In this document: positions 49,207 through 58,057 of the stretch, piece by piece
Layout of the letters: every line of letters begins with the position of its first letter
Numbering within the stretch: position 1 is the first letter of the stretch
Assembly (NCBI GenBank): GCA_029624735.1
Contig: JARSSM010000022.1
Location: 124,001 to 188,000 of the forward strand
Direction of reading: 5' to 3'
DNA length: 64,000 bases
Origin: Defluviicoccus sp.
GTDB lineage: Bacteria; Pseudomonadota; Alphaproteobacteria; Rhodospirillales; Defluviicoccaceae
The notes under the pieces: generated by a model
The model's input: only the letters and a program-made list of their open reading frames with translations
Database searches by the model: none
Told to the model about the DNA's origin: nothing
Translations under genes and position numbers: made by a program

Positions 49207-49386
49207 ATGAATCAATCGTGGTTGGAGGAAGGCGAGGCACCCTGGCTGGGCCAGAAGGCCGCAGCCGACATCTGCCGGCTTTCCGGTTCGCCATTTTCGC
49301 TGGAAGACAAGCGCGTCGCCAAGACCGATCGGTCCGGCCCCTACGACCCGTCGCGCTATTGGGCCTTCTTTTCCGCGACCGACTAA
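49207..49386 (+). CDS. 59-residue protein of unknown function
   Basis: ATG 49207, with AGGGAGAG eight bases before it, opens a 59-residue frame ending at TAA 49384-49386. The product starts MNQSWLEEGEAPWLGQKAAA, has a central CRLSGSPFSLEDKR and ends YDPSRYWAFFSATD. It is soluble, rich in aromatic residues and not low-complexity. A strong ribosome-binding site and a hairpin just after the stop support a real gene. No family is recognised. Confidence 0.6.
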   Translation: MNQSWLEEGEAPWLGQKAAADICRLSGSPFSLEDKRVAKTDRSGPYDPSRYWAFFSATD

Positions 49387-49399
49387 GCCTGTTCGCCAT

Positions 49400-49420
49400 C
49401 GGCTCCCGGCGCGGGAGCCG
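49400..49420 (+). terminator. terminator-like hairpin after the 59-residue gene
   Basis: CGGCTCCCG-GCG-CGGGAGCCG forms a perfect 9-bp stem with a 3-base loop, 14 bp after the stop codon and followed by TTAAT. The T-run is short, so it is only terminator-like. Confidence 0.5.
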
Positions 49421-49430
49421 TTAATCCGCG

Positions 49431-49463
49431 ACCGGCGGTCGCAACGACCCAGCGACCGCCGGT
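49431..49463. repeat. perfect 12-bp inverted repeat
   Basis: ACCGGCGGTCGC (49431-49442) and GCGACCGCCGGT (49452-49463) enclose a 9-base loop. No T-run follows. It could be a second transcript-end structure or a protein-binding site. Confidence 0.6.
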
Positions 49464-49530
49464 GCCGCCGCCACCATTTCCCTCCCCTTTCCCGTATATC
49501 ACCCCATACCGTCGCATTGAAATTTCGCAG

Positions 49531-49558
49531 TTGCTATTCGCGTCGATAGTGGTATGGT
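49531..49558 (+). promoter_or_regulatory. sigma-70-like promoter candidate for the XRE gene
   Basis: TTGCTA (49531-49536) and TATGGT (49553-49558) are 16 bp apart. This predicts a leader of about 160 nt before the XRE start. The leader contains a possible 13-codon ORF (49569-49610, MMSVRNWPCWSCP). Both were found by eye. Confidence 0.35.
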
Positions 49559-49726
49559 GTAAGTGAGTATGATGAGCGTTCGCAACTGGCCCTGTTGGAG
49601 CTGCCCGTAGAGGCGGCCCACGCGGGAGGCGCCGCGATTGCGAAGCTCACCGGGACGCAACCCTTATAGCGTGGAGAACGGCAGTGAACCGCCTGCCGCA
49701 CCCGAGCGCTTTCTGGAGTGGACAAC

Positions 49727-50116
49727 ATGGTGCCATTCGACGACGACATGGGAAAAACCGTTTCCCGGGGGACGGACGCGGATCGCTATGTCGGCAATCG
49801 CATCCGTGAACGTCGGGTTATGCTGGGCCTCAGCCAGCAACAGATGGCGCAGCTGATCGGGGTGACTTATCAGCAGGCGCACAAGTACGAGCGCGGCATC
49901 AATCGGATTTCGGCCGGACGCCTGTACGAAATTGCGCGTGTGCTGCGGGTGCCGGTCGGCTTCTTCTTCGAGGGCCTGGACGGATCCTCCGATGAGGAAG
50001 AACTGTCGGTGCGCCAGCGCATGTGCCTTGAGCTCGCGCGCAACTTCACGCAGATCCCGAACGACCGCCACCGGGAGGCTTTGAGCCAACTGGCCCGCGT
50101 TCTCGCCGCGAAGTAG
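49727..50116 (+). CDS. XRE-family transcriptional regulator
   Basis: The 129-residue protein has an N-terminal helix-turn-helix of Cro/CI type (about 18-72: IRERRVMLGLSQQQMAQLIG, then VTYQQAHKYERGINRIS) and a helical C-terminal tail. This form is common in alphaproteobacteria as a general repressor or activator with unknown targets. ATG 49727 with GGAG upstream is preferred to GTG 49718. Its last 71 bp overlap the 3' end of queG on the other strand. Confidence 0.87.
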   Translation: MVPFDDDMGKTVSRGTDADRYVGNRIRERRVMLGLSQQQMAQLIGVTYQQAHKYERGINRISAGRLYEIARVLRVPVGFFFEGLDGSSDEEELSVRQRMCLELARNFTQIPNDRHREALSQLARVLAAK

Positions 50117-51116
50117 GAGCGGCGACGGCGGCCCTTGCGGCAGGCTCCGCAAGGGCTTCGCCGCGGCGGGAAGGATCCGGGCGGCGCGCGTTTGCTTGCG
50201 CGATGGCCGCGGCGTATTGCAGGCGCAGGCGGCCGGCGCGACGCAGTGGCGTGTTCGCAAAGCGCGCCCGAAACCCCGCCTCATCAAGGCAAGCAAGGGC
50301 GTCGAGGGGGATGCGCGAGAGGTCTGCCCGACAGGCGAGTTCCGGCTCGCACGCCGGTCGCGCAAACTTGTTCCAGGGGCAGACGGCAAGACAGTCATCG
50401 CAGCCGAACAGGCGGTTGCTCAAGCTGGCGGCCAGGTCGTCGGCGATTACGCCCTTGTGCTCGATGGTCAGATAGCTGAGGCAGCGGCGCGGGTCGATCC
50501 GGTACGGCTGATCGAGCGCGCCCGTCGGGCACGCATCGACGCACCGCGTGCAGCTACCGCAGGCATCCGCTGCCGGCGGATCCGGCTCGATTGCGAGCGA
50601 CGTGAACACCTCGCTTAAGAACAGCCAGGACCCGAAGCGGCGCGAGACGAGGTTGGTATGCTTGCCGATCCAGCCCAAACCTGAGCGTGCCGCAAGCGGT
50701 TTCTCCATCACCGGCGCCGTATCGACAAACACCTTGACCTCGCCGCCGCACTCGCGCACGAGCCAGCGGGCGAGCCGCTTCAGCTTCTTCTTGAGGACGA
50801 GGTGATAGTCGCGCCTGCGGGCGTAAATGCTGACCCAGCCGACGCCCGGCTCGTCCAGGCCTGCGAGCGGATCGGTTTCCGGGCCGTAGTTCAGGCCTAA
50901 GCAGATGACGCTGCGCGCTTGCGGCCACAGCAGGGCCGGATTGGCGCGCTTAGCCGGTTCGCGGGCCAGCCAGGCCATGTCGCCGTGGCGGCCTTGCGCC
51001 ACATAGGCGACCAGGTTCTCCGCATCGGCCCCATCGCCCGCCGCGGCGGCAAAACCAACGGCATCGAAGCCACAAGCGAATGCCTCGGCGCGGATGCGCT
51101 CCTTGTCAGCCGGCAT
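50046..51116 (-). CDS. queG: epoxyqueuosine reductase
   Basis: QueG, 356 residues, is the cobalamin-dependent enzyme that reduces epoxyqueuosine to queuosine in tRNA. The two [4Fe-4S] motifs are CGSCTRCVDACPTGAL and CDDCLAVCPWN. Motifs SGLGWIGKHTNLVS and YHLVLKKKLKRLA are typical. The C-terminus is Arg/Ala-rich and ends in the XRE gene's 3' end on the other strand. ATG 51116 lies inside the end of the upstream STAND gene (11-bp overlap), which suggests coupled translation. Confidence 0.93.
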   Translation of the reverse strand: MPADKERIRAEAFACGFDAVGFAAAAGDGADAENLVAYVAQGRHGDMAWLAREPAKRANPALLWPQARSVICLGLNYGPETDPLAGLDEPGVGWVSIYARRRDYHLVLKKKLKRLARWLVRECGGEVKVFVDTAPVMEKPLAARSGLGWIGKHTNLVSRRFGSWLFLSEVFTSLAIEPDPPAADACGSCTRCVDACPTGALDQPYRIDPRRCLSYLTIEHKGVIADDLAASLSNRLFGCDDCLAVCPWNKFARPACEPELACRADLSRIPLDALACLDEAGFRARFANTPLRRAGRLRLQYAAAIAQANARRPDPSRRGEALAEPAARAAVAAPTSRRERGPVGSKPPGGGRSGSA

Positions 51117-53625
51117 CTGTGGCCACCAGGGCCAGCGATGCTGGTGGCGGTGACAGCCGCTGCTCCAGGGGCTCCAGCAGCGCCGCATCCGGGGCCTCAC
51201 CGGCGCGCGCGCAGGCCCGGCGATAGTCGCCGATCATTGCCGCCATCAGCGAGCGCATCGCCTCGGGCTCGGCCATGAACCGCGGCATCAGCGTGCAGAT
51301 CGCGTCTCGGAAAGCAGCCATGGCGGCGAGTGTTCGGCCATCCCCCGTCTGGCAACTGCCGAGCGTGGCAAGTCCGCGGGCAAGCCCCTCCGCCGCGCGC
51401 GGGTCGCCGCGTGTCGTCACCAGCAGCCGGTGGAGCGTGACGGATTCCTCTGCCGCGGCGATCGCTTCCGCCCGCTGGCCGCAAGCGCTCAAGTCGATCG
51501 CGAGGTTGCTGAGGCACAAGGCGAGCTTCGGCTGGTACGCGTCCGGCCGCTGCTGCGCAAGCGCGCGCAGGATCTCTGCGGCCTCGGACGTCGCCGCCAA
51601 TGCGGCTTGGCGCTGGCCGACGCTGCGCATGCTGCCGGCAAGGAGGTTGAGCGTGACCGCAAGCGGCGCCCTGCCGACCGCCGGCTGGCGGCGCGCAGCC
51701 TCGCGGCCGATCGCCGCTGCTTCGGCCAGTGCAGCCACCGCATCGTCCTTGCGGTCGGCGGCCGTCAGGATGCGTGCCGCCGTTTCAAGGCAGCTTGCCA
51801 GCCGGGAGCCGAACTCCTCCGGCTTGGTGCGGGCAAGAACGCGGTAGACATCGGCTGCCGCGCCTGCTGACGCAATTGCGTGGTCGGTCCGCCCATGGGC
51901 GTGCAGCAGAACCGCATAGTTGTTGAGCGCTGCGCCGAGGTCAGCGCGAAAACGCTCCGGCTGCGCGACCGCCGCCTGGCCAAGCACGGATACCGACTCC
52001 GCAGCCGCGGCAAGCGCAGCCCGATCGCGCCCCAGATCGCTCAATCGCTTGGCAAGCATCATGTAGAGCGCGGCTCGACGCTCAGTGTCCGCGGATTTCG
52101 CGCTGGGACTTGGCGGATGCATCTTCAAGAGCTGGCGGCAAAGGGTGACCGCCAATTCCTGCAGGCCAGTCATGTCCTCCGGAATGCGAACCAGCAGCGA
52201 CTCGGCGATTTGCGGATCCGGATGCGCCTCGATCAGTGCCGTCAAGGCCTGGCCCGCCGGCTCGCCGGTTTCGACAGCGACCTCCAGCGCGGGAATTGCC
52301 AGATCCTTGAGGTTAACCGTCAGCGCGTGCGCAAGCCAGCGCGCCTCACTCGGCCGCCGTTGCGCCAGGCGGCAAAGAAGGCCAAGCGACTGCTTGGCCC
52401 GCCATGTGGGAGCATCGTCAAAGGCAGCCCGCAGCAAGCCAGAGCTGGCGGCAAGCGACCGCGCGACCAGGTGTTCGGCCAGCAGCGCCGGCTGCACGCC
52501 GGAAAGCCAGGCCCGAGCAGCGAGTGGCGGTGCCGGTGGGTAAAGCGCGCGCAAGGTCGCGACAGCGTGTCCAACCGCTTCCGCCGACAGTTCGCGCAGC
52601 CGGCGGCCACGGCTGACGATCGCCCGTGCCTCGGCCTCCGAAGGCACGTCACCGGCCAGTGTTGCCAGCGCTGCGGCCTGGGCGAACATGGGCATCGGCA
52701 GATCGCCCGCCGCCAGCCGGGGCCGCCAGCCCTCCTCCCGGTCGTACCGGAGAACGAAATCCAGCAGTTCGTCGGCACCTTGGATGGTCCGGCCGAGGGC
52801 CGCAGCGAGCGCTGCTGCGTGCACGAAGAAGGCCTGCGCAAAATGCGGCTGATCGAGATCGGGGGAATCCGCTGCCGGCCGCGCCGGAGCGAGGCGCCCG
52901 ATGAACGCCGCGCGCGCGTCCGCAAAGAAGGAACGGCGCATGGCGGGCGGTACGTCCAGGAGGCCGTCTGCCATAACCTCGGTGCGCCGGCCGCGCACGA
53001 GCGGGCCGACCCCTGCTTCGCAACCGCCCAGGAGCGGCCACCATTCGCCCCGGCGGCGGGCCAACAAGACAATGCGGACCTGCCGGTCTGCCGCGTCGCC
53101 GCGCAGGAGATGCGCAGCCAAGGCGAAGATGGCCTGGGTGCGTTCCGAAGCATCATCGATGACGATGAGGAGCGGTCGATCCGGGGTGAGTGCTTCGAGC
53201 CAACGGCTGTCCGGGCCATCCGGCGGCGGCGGCGCAAGAAAGCCGGCACGCCAGCCGGCACGTTGCAGCGCTGTGCAGGCCTCGATCAGCAGCCGTGTCT
53301 TGCCGGATCCTGCGCCGCCGGTATAGAGGCGGACGCTCAGGCCGCCCGGCTTCGCGCACCAATCGAGGAGATCGGCCAGTTCGCCAGATCGCTCGCGAAA
53401 GGGAACAACGGCGCAAAAGGCCCGCAGCAGGCCGCTGGTCGCCTGCGGGGCCTGCCAGTCAAGGCGCAAGGCCTCCGCCAGGACAGATCCCGCTGGTGAT
53501 GCCTTGGTTACAGTCTCACTACCGGATTGCATGCGCTGTTCGACTGGCCTCGCCTTAGCTGTTGTGACAGCATCGGTCCGCACGGACATTGCGCGCAATG
53601 GCTTCGCGCCCACTTCAGTTGCCAC
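51106..53625 (-). CDS. STAND-like P-loop ATPase with helical repeats
   Basis: This 839-residue protein has a P-loop ATPase domain (about 75-300) with Walker A GGAGSGKT (103-110) and Walker B LLIVIDDAS (152-160), preceded by VVPFRERSGELADLLDWC, a layout seen in STAND and AAA-like signalling ATPases. The remainder is alpha-helical, with TPR-like units from about 520 on (ALNNYAVLLHAHGRTDHAIA, LSNLAIDLSACGQRAEAIAAAE). No effector domain is recognised at the N-terminus; the first 45 residues look disordered. Its role is unknown. GTG 53625 is the longest start; ATG 53589 and 53532 are alternatives. It overlaps queG by 11 bp. Confidence 0.72.
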   Translation of the reverse strand: MATEVGAKPLRAMSVRTDAVTTAKARPVEQRMQSGSETVTKASPAGSVLAEALRLDWQAPQATSGLLRAFCAVVPFRERSGELADLLDWCAKPGGLSVRLYTGGAGSGKTRLLIEACTALQRAGWRAGFLAPPPPDGPDSRWLEALTPDRPLLIVIDDASERTQAIFALAAHLLRGDAADRQVRIVLLARRRGEWWPLLGGCEAGVGPLVRGRRTEVMADGLLDVPPAMRRSFFADARAAFIGRLAPARPAADSPDLDQPHFAQAFFVHAAALAAALGRTIQGADELLDFVLRYDREEGWRPRLAAGDLPMPMFAQAAALATLAGDVPSEAEARAIVSRGRRLRELSAEAVGHAVATLRALYPPAPPLAARAWLSGVQPALLAEHLVARSLAASSGLLRAAFDDAPTWRAKQSLGLLCRLAQRRPSEARWLAHALTVNLKDLAIPALEVAVETGEPAGQALTALIEAHPDPQIAESLLVRIPEDMTGLQELAVTLCRQLLKMHPPSPSAKSADTERRAALYMMLAKRLSDLGRDRAALAAAAESVSVLGQAAVAQPERFRADLGAALNNYAVLLHAHGRTDHAIASAGAAADVYRVLARTKPEEFGSRLASCLETAARILTAADRKDDAVAALAEAAAIGREAARRQPAVGRAPLAVTLNLLAGSMRSVGQRQAALAATSEAAEILRALAQQRPDAYQPKLALCLSNLAIDLSACGQRAEAIAAAEESVTLHRLLVTTRGDPRAAEGLARGLATLGSCQTGDGRTLAAMAAFRDAICTLMPRFMAEPEAMRSLMAAMIGDYRRACARAGEAPDAALLEPLEQRLSPPPASLALVATDAG

Positions 53626-53705
53626 ATCAAGAACATACTCCGGTTGAGCGATTCCCGATACCGCATTGCCGCAGCGGCCCGCGCTGCAACGGGCGGGCGG
53701 GCGCG

Positions 53706-54167
53706 TCAGCGGCCACGATAGGGCGGAACGGCTTGTTCGGGCAGCCAGAGTCCGGCCGGCGGCGCCCCTGTCTGATAGAACACGTCAATCGGAATGCCGC
53801 CGCGCGGAAACCAATAGCCGCCGATTCGGAGCCAGCGCGGCTCGGCGGCAGCGCGAATCTTGGCGGCGATGGCGAGCGTGGTTGATTCATGAAAGCCGCC
53901 CACATCGCGAAAGGAATGCAAGAACAGCTTGAACGATTTCGATTCGACCAGGCGCTGGTGCGGGAGGTAGTCGATGACGAGGTGTGCGAAATCCGGCTGC
54001 CCAGTCACCGGGCACAGGGTGGTGAACTCCGGGCAGGTCAGGCGGACGACATAGAACGCTTCCGGATCGGCGTTCGCAATCGTCTCCAGGACGGCCTCGG
54101 CCGGCGTGGCCGGCACGGCTGCGCGCTGGCCAAGCTGAGTCAGACGGTCGCCGGGCGTCTCGGGCAT
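53706..54167 (-). CDS. queF: 7-cyano-7-deazaguanine reductase
   Basis: QueF, 153 residues, reduces preQ0 to preQ1 with NADPH. The catalytic cysteine is in [14 protein letters not shown] and the signature [13 protein letters not shown] follows; a substrate glutamate is in FHES. It is the short, single-domain type. tgt and queA are directly upstream on the same strand. Confidence 0.95.
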   Translation of the reverse strand: MPETPGDRLTQLGQRAAVPATPAEAVLETIANADPEAFYVVRLTCPEFTTLCPVTGQPDFAHLVIDYLPHQRLVESKSFKLFLHSFRDVGGFHESTTLAIAAKIRAAAEPRWLRIGGYWFPRGGIPIDVFYQTGAPPAGLWLPEQAVPPYRGR

Positions 54168-54203
54168 GGAATGCTCCCTCCGCTGCTCAACAGTGCCGCC
54201 GGG

Positions 54204-55337
54204 TCACAGGGCATCGATGTCGCCCCGCGCCTGGTCCGCGGCAAAGGCCGCCGCGAACGCCGCAAACCGACCTTCCGCGATCGCTGTCCGCATCCCGGCC
54301 ATCAGGGCCTGATAGTAGGCGATATTGTGCCACGTCAGGAGGATGGCACCCAGGATCTCGCCCGAGCGGACGAGATGGTGCAGATAGGCCCGGGTGTAGT
54401 CGCGCGAGGCCGGGCACGGCACGCTTTCATCGAGCGGCCGCGGGTCGTCAGCGTGGCGGGCGTTGCGCAGATTGATCGGCCCAAAGCGGGTGAACGCCTG
54501 GCCTGTGCGGCCGGACCGGGTCGGGATGACGCAGTCGAACAGGTCAATGCCGCGGCCGACGGCGCCAACCAGGTCATCCGGCTTGCCGACTCCCATCAGG
54601 TAGCGCGGACGTTGCGGCGCAAGCTGCGGCACGGTCGCCTCGAGGACGCGAAACATCATCGCTTGGCCTTCGCCGACCGCAAGCCCGCCGACGGCATAAC
54701 CGTCGAAGCCGATCGCCTGCAGGCCGGCCGCCGATTCCGCACGCAGATCGGCATCGACGCCGCCCTGCACGATGCCGAACAGGCCATAGCCCGGCCTTTC
54801 GCAGAAGGAGCGGCGGCAGCGTTCCGCCCAGCGCAGCGACCGGCGCATGGCGAGCGCGACCTCCGCCGGCGCCGCGGGATAGGGCGTGCACTCGTCCAGC
54901 ACCATCGTGATGTCCGCATCGAGCAGGTGCTGGATTTCGACCGCACGCTCCGGCGACAGCTGGTGCCGCGCCCCGTCGATGTGGCTGCGGAATTCCACCC
55001 CATCTTCGTCGATGGACCGCAGCGCTGCGAGCGACATCACCTGAAAGCCGCCGGAATCGGTCAGGATCGGCCCCGGCCAGCGCATGAATTCGTGCAGCCC
55101 GCCAAGTCGGGCGACCCGCTCGGCACCGGGCCGCAGCATCAGGTGATAGGTGTTGGCGAGCACCATCGCGCTGCCGGTCGCGGCCACCATGTCGGGGGTG
55201 AGCGCCTTGACCGTGGCTGCAGTGCCGACCGGCATGAAGGCCGGCGTTTCGACCATGCCGTGCGCGGTCGAGAGCCGGCCGCGGCGCGCCTGGCCATCGG
55301 TGCCGAGAAGGGCAAAGACAAGCCCGTTTGCACTCAT
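54204..55337 (-). CDS. tgt: tRNA-guanine transglycosylase
   Basis: Tgt, 377 residues, exchanges G34 for preQ1 in tRNAs with GUN anticodons. The nucleophile is in [13 protein letters not shown], and the second aspartate is in [26 protein letters not shown] is present. The C-terminal zinc site seems altered: the usual C-x-C-x2-C is replaced by [18 protein letters not shown], with only one cysteine visible. ATG 55337 overlaps the queA stop as ATGA. Confidence 0.93.
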   Translation of the reverse strand: MSANGLVFALLGTDGQARRGRLSTAHGMVETPAFMPVGTAATVKALTPDMVAATGSAMVLANTYHLMLRPGAERVARLGGLHEFMRWPGPILTDSGGFQVMSLAALRSIDEDGVEFRSHIDGARHQLSPERAVEIQHLLDADITMVLDECTPYPAAPAEVALAMRRSLRWAERCRRSFCERPGYGLFGIVQGGVDADLRAESAAGLQAIGFDGYAVGGLAVGEGQAMMFRVLEATVPQLAPQRPRYLMGVGKPDDLVGAVGRGIDLFDCVIPTRSGRTGQAFTRFGPINLRNARHADDPRPLDESVPCPASRDYTRAYLHHLVRSGEILGAILLTWHNIAYYQALMAGMRTAIAEGRFAAFAAAFAADQARGDIDAL

Positions 55338-56380
55338 GGCTGCGGCACCTCGGCCGCCGGCTCGAGCAGGCAGCAGTCGCCGTAGGAGTAGAAGCGGTAA
55401 CCGGCGGCGATCGCATGCGCATAGGCGGCGCGGATTCTGGCCAAGCCACTGAACGCCGCAACCAGCATGAACAGGGTCGAGCGCGGCAGATGGAAATTGG
55501 AAAGCAAACGATCGACGACGCGAAACCGGAAGCCGGGCAGGATGAAAAGATCGGTCTCGCCGGTGAACGGCCGGACGCCGCCTGCGCCGTCGGCGGCAGT
55601 CTCCAGCAGGCGCAGGACCGTCGTGCCGACCGCCACCACGCGGCCGCCCGCGGCCTTCGCTCGGGCGACCGCCGTTGCCGTATCGGGACTGATGGTGCCC
55701 CATTCGGCGTGCATGATGTGCTCTTCCGGCCGCGCGGCGGTGACCGGAAGAAAGGTGCCGGCACCGACGTGCAACGTCACGAAGGCGATGCCGATGCCGC
55801 GCTTGGCCAGGGCTTGCAAGAGCGCGTCGGTGAAATGCAGGCCGGCGGTGGGCGCCGCGATCGCGCCCGCGTGACGGGCGAAAACGGTCTGATAGTCACG
55901 GACGTCCCGCTCATCGCGCCCGCGCGGTCGCTTGATATAAGGCGGCAGCGGCATCGCCCCGAAGGTTTCGATCGCCGCCATCAGCTCCTCGCCGGCGCGA
56001 TCGAACGCGAGCACGATGGTGCCGGCCGGCTCCTTGGCGACGACCTCGGCGCTGAAACCGGCGGCCCAGTCGATCCGCTGGCCGGGCTTGAGGCGCCGCG
56101 CCGGTCGGACGAGGGCACGCCAGCGATCAGGCGCCATCGGCGCAATCAGGGTCGCCTCAATCGCGACGGAACCACGCCGGCCGATGAGACGGGTGGGCAT
56201 CACCTTGGTGTCGTTCAGCACCAGGAGATCGCCAGGCGCGAGAAGCGATGGCAGGTCCTCGACGCGGTGATCGCTCAAGCCGGCACCGACTGCGAGCAGC
56301 CGCGCCGCGTCACGCGGCACCACCGGCCGCAGGGCGATGCACTCCCGCGGCAGCTCAAAATCGAAATCAACGAGCTGCAT
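55334..56380 (-). CDS. queA: S-adenosylmethionine:tRNA ribosyltransferase-isomerase
   Basis: QueA, 348 residues, transfers and isomerises ribose from S-adenosylmethionine to preQ1-tRNA. Motifs are [50 protein letters not shown] and [18 protein letters not shown]. It is translationally coupled to tgt. Confidence 0.96.
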   Translation of the reverse strand: MQLVDFDFELPRECIALRPVVPRDAARLLAVGAGLSDHRVEDLPSLLAPGDLLVLNDTKVMPTRLIGRRGSVAIEATLIAPMAPDRWRALVRPARRLKPGQRIDWAAGFSAEVVAKEPAGTIVLAFDRAGEELMAAIETFGAMPLPPYIKRPRGRDERDVRDYQTVFARHAGAIAAPTAGLHFTDALLQALAKRGIGIAFVTLHVGAGTFLPVTAARPEEHIMHAEWGTISPDTATAVARAKAAGGRVVAVGTTVLRLLETAADGAGGVRPFTGETDLFILPGFRFRVVDRLLSNFHLPRSTLFMLVAAFSGLARIRAAYAHAIAAGYRFYSYGDCCLLEPAAEVPQP

Positions 56381-56510
56381 CGGCCATCAAAATACGAAAA
56401 CCGCCAGCCCTTGCCCCGCCGGTGTCAATGAGCGCCGGCATTCCCTGATGCAACCTTGACGCCTGATGCGGCCTCCGCCCAAGATCGGCGCAATCGCATA
56501 CGGGAGGACG

Positions 56511-56822
56511 ATGACCATGCACGTGACCCTGGTCGAGGTACGGGTCAAGCCCGAGCGTGTCGCCGATTTCATCGCCGCGAGCAAAGCCAATCATGAGGGC
56601 TCGATTGCCGAGCCCGGCAACTGCCGGTTCGATATTCTGCAGCACGCGCAAGATCCCTGCCGCTTCGTCCTCTATGAAGCGTACAAGACCGCCGAGGATG
56701 CCGCCAACCATAAGAAGACGGCGCATTACCTCACCTGGCGCGACACCGTCGCCGACATGATGGCCGAGCCACGCGTGGGCGTGCCGTATATCGGCCTGTT
56801 TCCGGCGGCGCCTCGGTCATGA
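56511..56822 (+). CDS. antibiotic biosynthesis monooxygenase (ABM) domain protein
   Basis: This 103-residue protein is a single ABM domain (HVTLVEVRVKPERVADFIAA, then CRFDILQHAQDPCRFVLYEAY and HKKTAHYLTW), as in LsrG and YgiN quinol monooxygenases. A perfect ribosome-binding site GGGAGG precedes ATG 56511. Its stop overlaps the start of the alcohol dehydrogenase gene as ATGA. The substrate is unknown. Confidence 0.88.
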   Translation: MTMHVTLVEVRVKPERVADFIAASKANHEGSIAEPGNCRFDILQHAQDPCRFVLYEAYKTAEDAANHKKTAHYLTWRDTVADMMAEPRVGVPYIGLFPAAPRS

Positions 56823-58012
56823 TCCCGATCGCTGCGTTTGTCACCGCGCGACTGCCGCGGATCATCTTCGGCGCCGGCAGCATCGCGAAGGTGCCAGCCG
56901 AGGCGCTGGCGTTCGGCAACCGGGCACTGATCGTCACCGGCGAGCGATCGTTCCGCGCCGGGCCACACTGGGAGCCGCTCCTCGAAGGCCTCGCCCAGGC
57001 CGGCATCGGCTGGCAGGACCTGGCGATCGCGGGGGAGCCGTCCCCCGAAACCATCGATGCCGCTGTTGACCGTTTCCGCGGCCAGGGGATCACTGTCGTC
57101 ATCGGCATCGGTGGCGGCAGCACACTCGATGCCGCCAAGGCGATCGCGGGGCTGTTGCCGCACCGGCACTCGGTGCTGGAGCATCTGGAGGGGATCGGCC
57201 CCGAGCGCCCGTATCCGGGACCCTCGCTCCCCCTGATCGCCGTTCCGACCACCGCTGGGACCGGCAGCGAAGCGACCAAGAACGCGGTGCTGAGCCGCAT
57301 CGGCCGCGACGGCTTCAAGAAATCCTTCCGTGACGAGGCCCTGATCGCGCGTGCCGCCATCGTCGATCCGGACCTGTTGGCGAGCTGCCCGCAGGAGATC
57401 ATCGCCGCCAATGGCATGGACGCGTTCACGCAGTTGCTGGAGTCCTATACCTCGACGAAGGCAAACGTGCTGACGGACGCGCTTGCCTGGTCCGGCTTGC
57501 AGGCCTTCACAGAAAGCTTCTTTTCTGCCTGGGCGGGGGACGACAGGGCCGCCGCCGGCCGCAGCGGACTTGCCTACGCAGCGCTCGTCTCCGGCATCTG
57601 CCTCGCGCAGACCGGTCTCGGTGCCGTGCACGGCTTGGCGTCCCCGCTCGGCGCCTACTTCCCGATCCCGCACGGCGTCTGCTGTGGGACCCTGGTCGCG
57701 GCGGCGACAGACGTCAACATCCGCGCCCTGCAGGATCGCCAGCCGGACAGCGCGGCACTCGCAAAATATGCGGCGGTGGGGGAGCTGATTGCCGGCGCTT
57801 CCGGCTTGGGCCAGAGCGGCGGCGTTCAGGCACTCATCGAAACGCTGCAGACGTGGACGGATCGGCTTGCGCTGCCGCGCCTCGCGGCATTCGGCGTCGC
57901 ACGTGAGGACGTCGAGAGACTGGTCGCCGGCAGTCGCGGCAGCTCAATGCGCACTAACCCGCTCGTGCTGACCGACGAAGAAGTCGGCACGATTATCATG
58001 GCCCGCCTTTAG
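56819..58012 (+). CDS. iron-containing alcohol dehydrogenase
   Basis: The 397-residue enzyme is a group III (Fe-dependent) dehydrogenase. The NAD motif is GIGGGSTLDAAKA; the metal ligands are in GMDAFTQLLESY and the histidines in GAVHGLASPLG and IPHGVCCG. It opens with LPRIIFGAGSIAKVP. These enzymes act on small alcohols or aldehydes. Coupling to the ABM gene suggests a shared pathway for a carbonyl or quinone compound, which is inference. Confidence 0.92.
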   Translation: MIPIAAFVTARLPRIIFGAGSIAKVPAEALAFGNRALIVTGERSFRAGPHWEPLLEGLAQAGIGWQDLAIAGEPSPETIDAAVDRFRGQGITVVIGIGGGSTLDAAKAIAGLLPHRHSVLEHLEGIGPERPYPGPSLPLIAVPTTAGTGSEATKNAVLSRIGRDGFKKSFRDEALIARAAIVDPDLLASCPQEIIAANGMDAFTQLLESYTSTKANVLTDALAWSGLQAFTESFFSAWAGDDRAAAGRSGLAYAALVSGICLAQTGLGAVHGLASPLGAYFPIPHGVCCGTLVAAATDVNIRALQDRQPDSAALAKYAAVGELIAGASGLGQSGGVQALIETLQTWTDRLALPRLAAFGVAREDVERLVAGSRGSSMRTNPLVLTDEEVGTIIMARL

Positions 58013-58057
58013 GCAGCCCCGCACCATTCGCGGTGCTGCCCGCACGCGGCTCGCGTG

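Noticed and set aside
51880..53499. 539-residue plus-strand ORF opposite the STAND-like ATPase
   Set aside because: The minus frame has Walker A and B motifs and TPR-like repeats; the plus frame is Arg/Gln/Gly-rich without motifs.
53889..55385. 498-residue plus-strand ORF opposite queF and tgt
   Set aside because: Shadow of two catalytic genes that have all their motifs on the minus strand.
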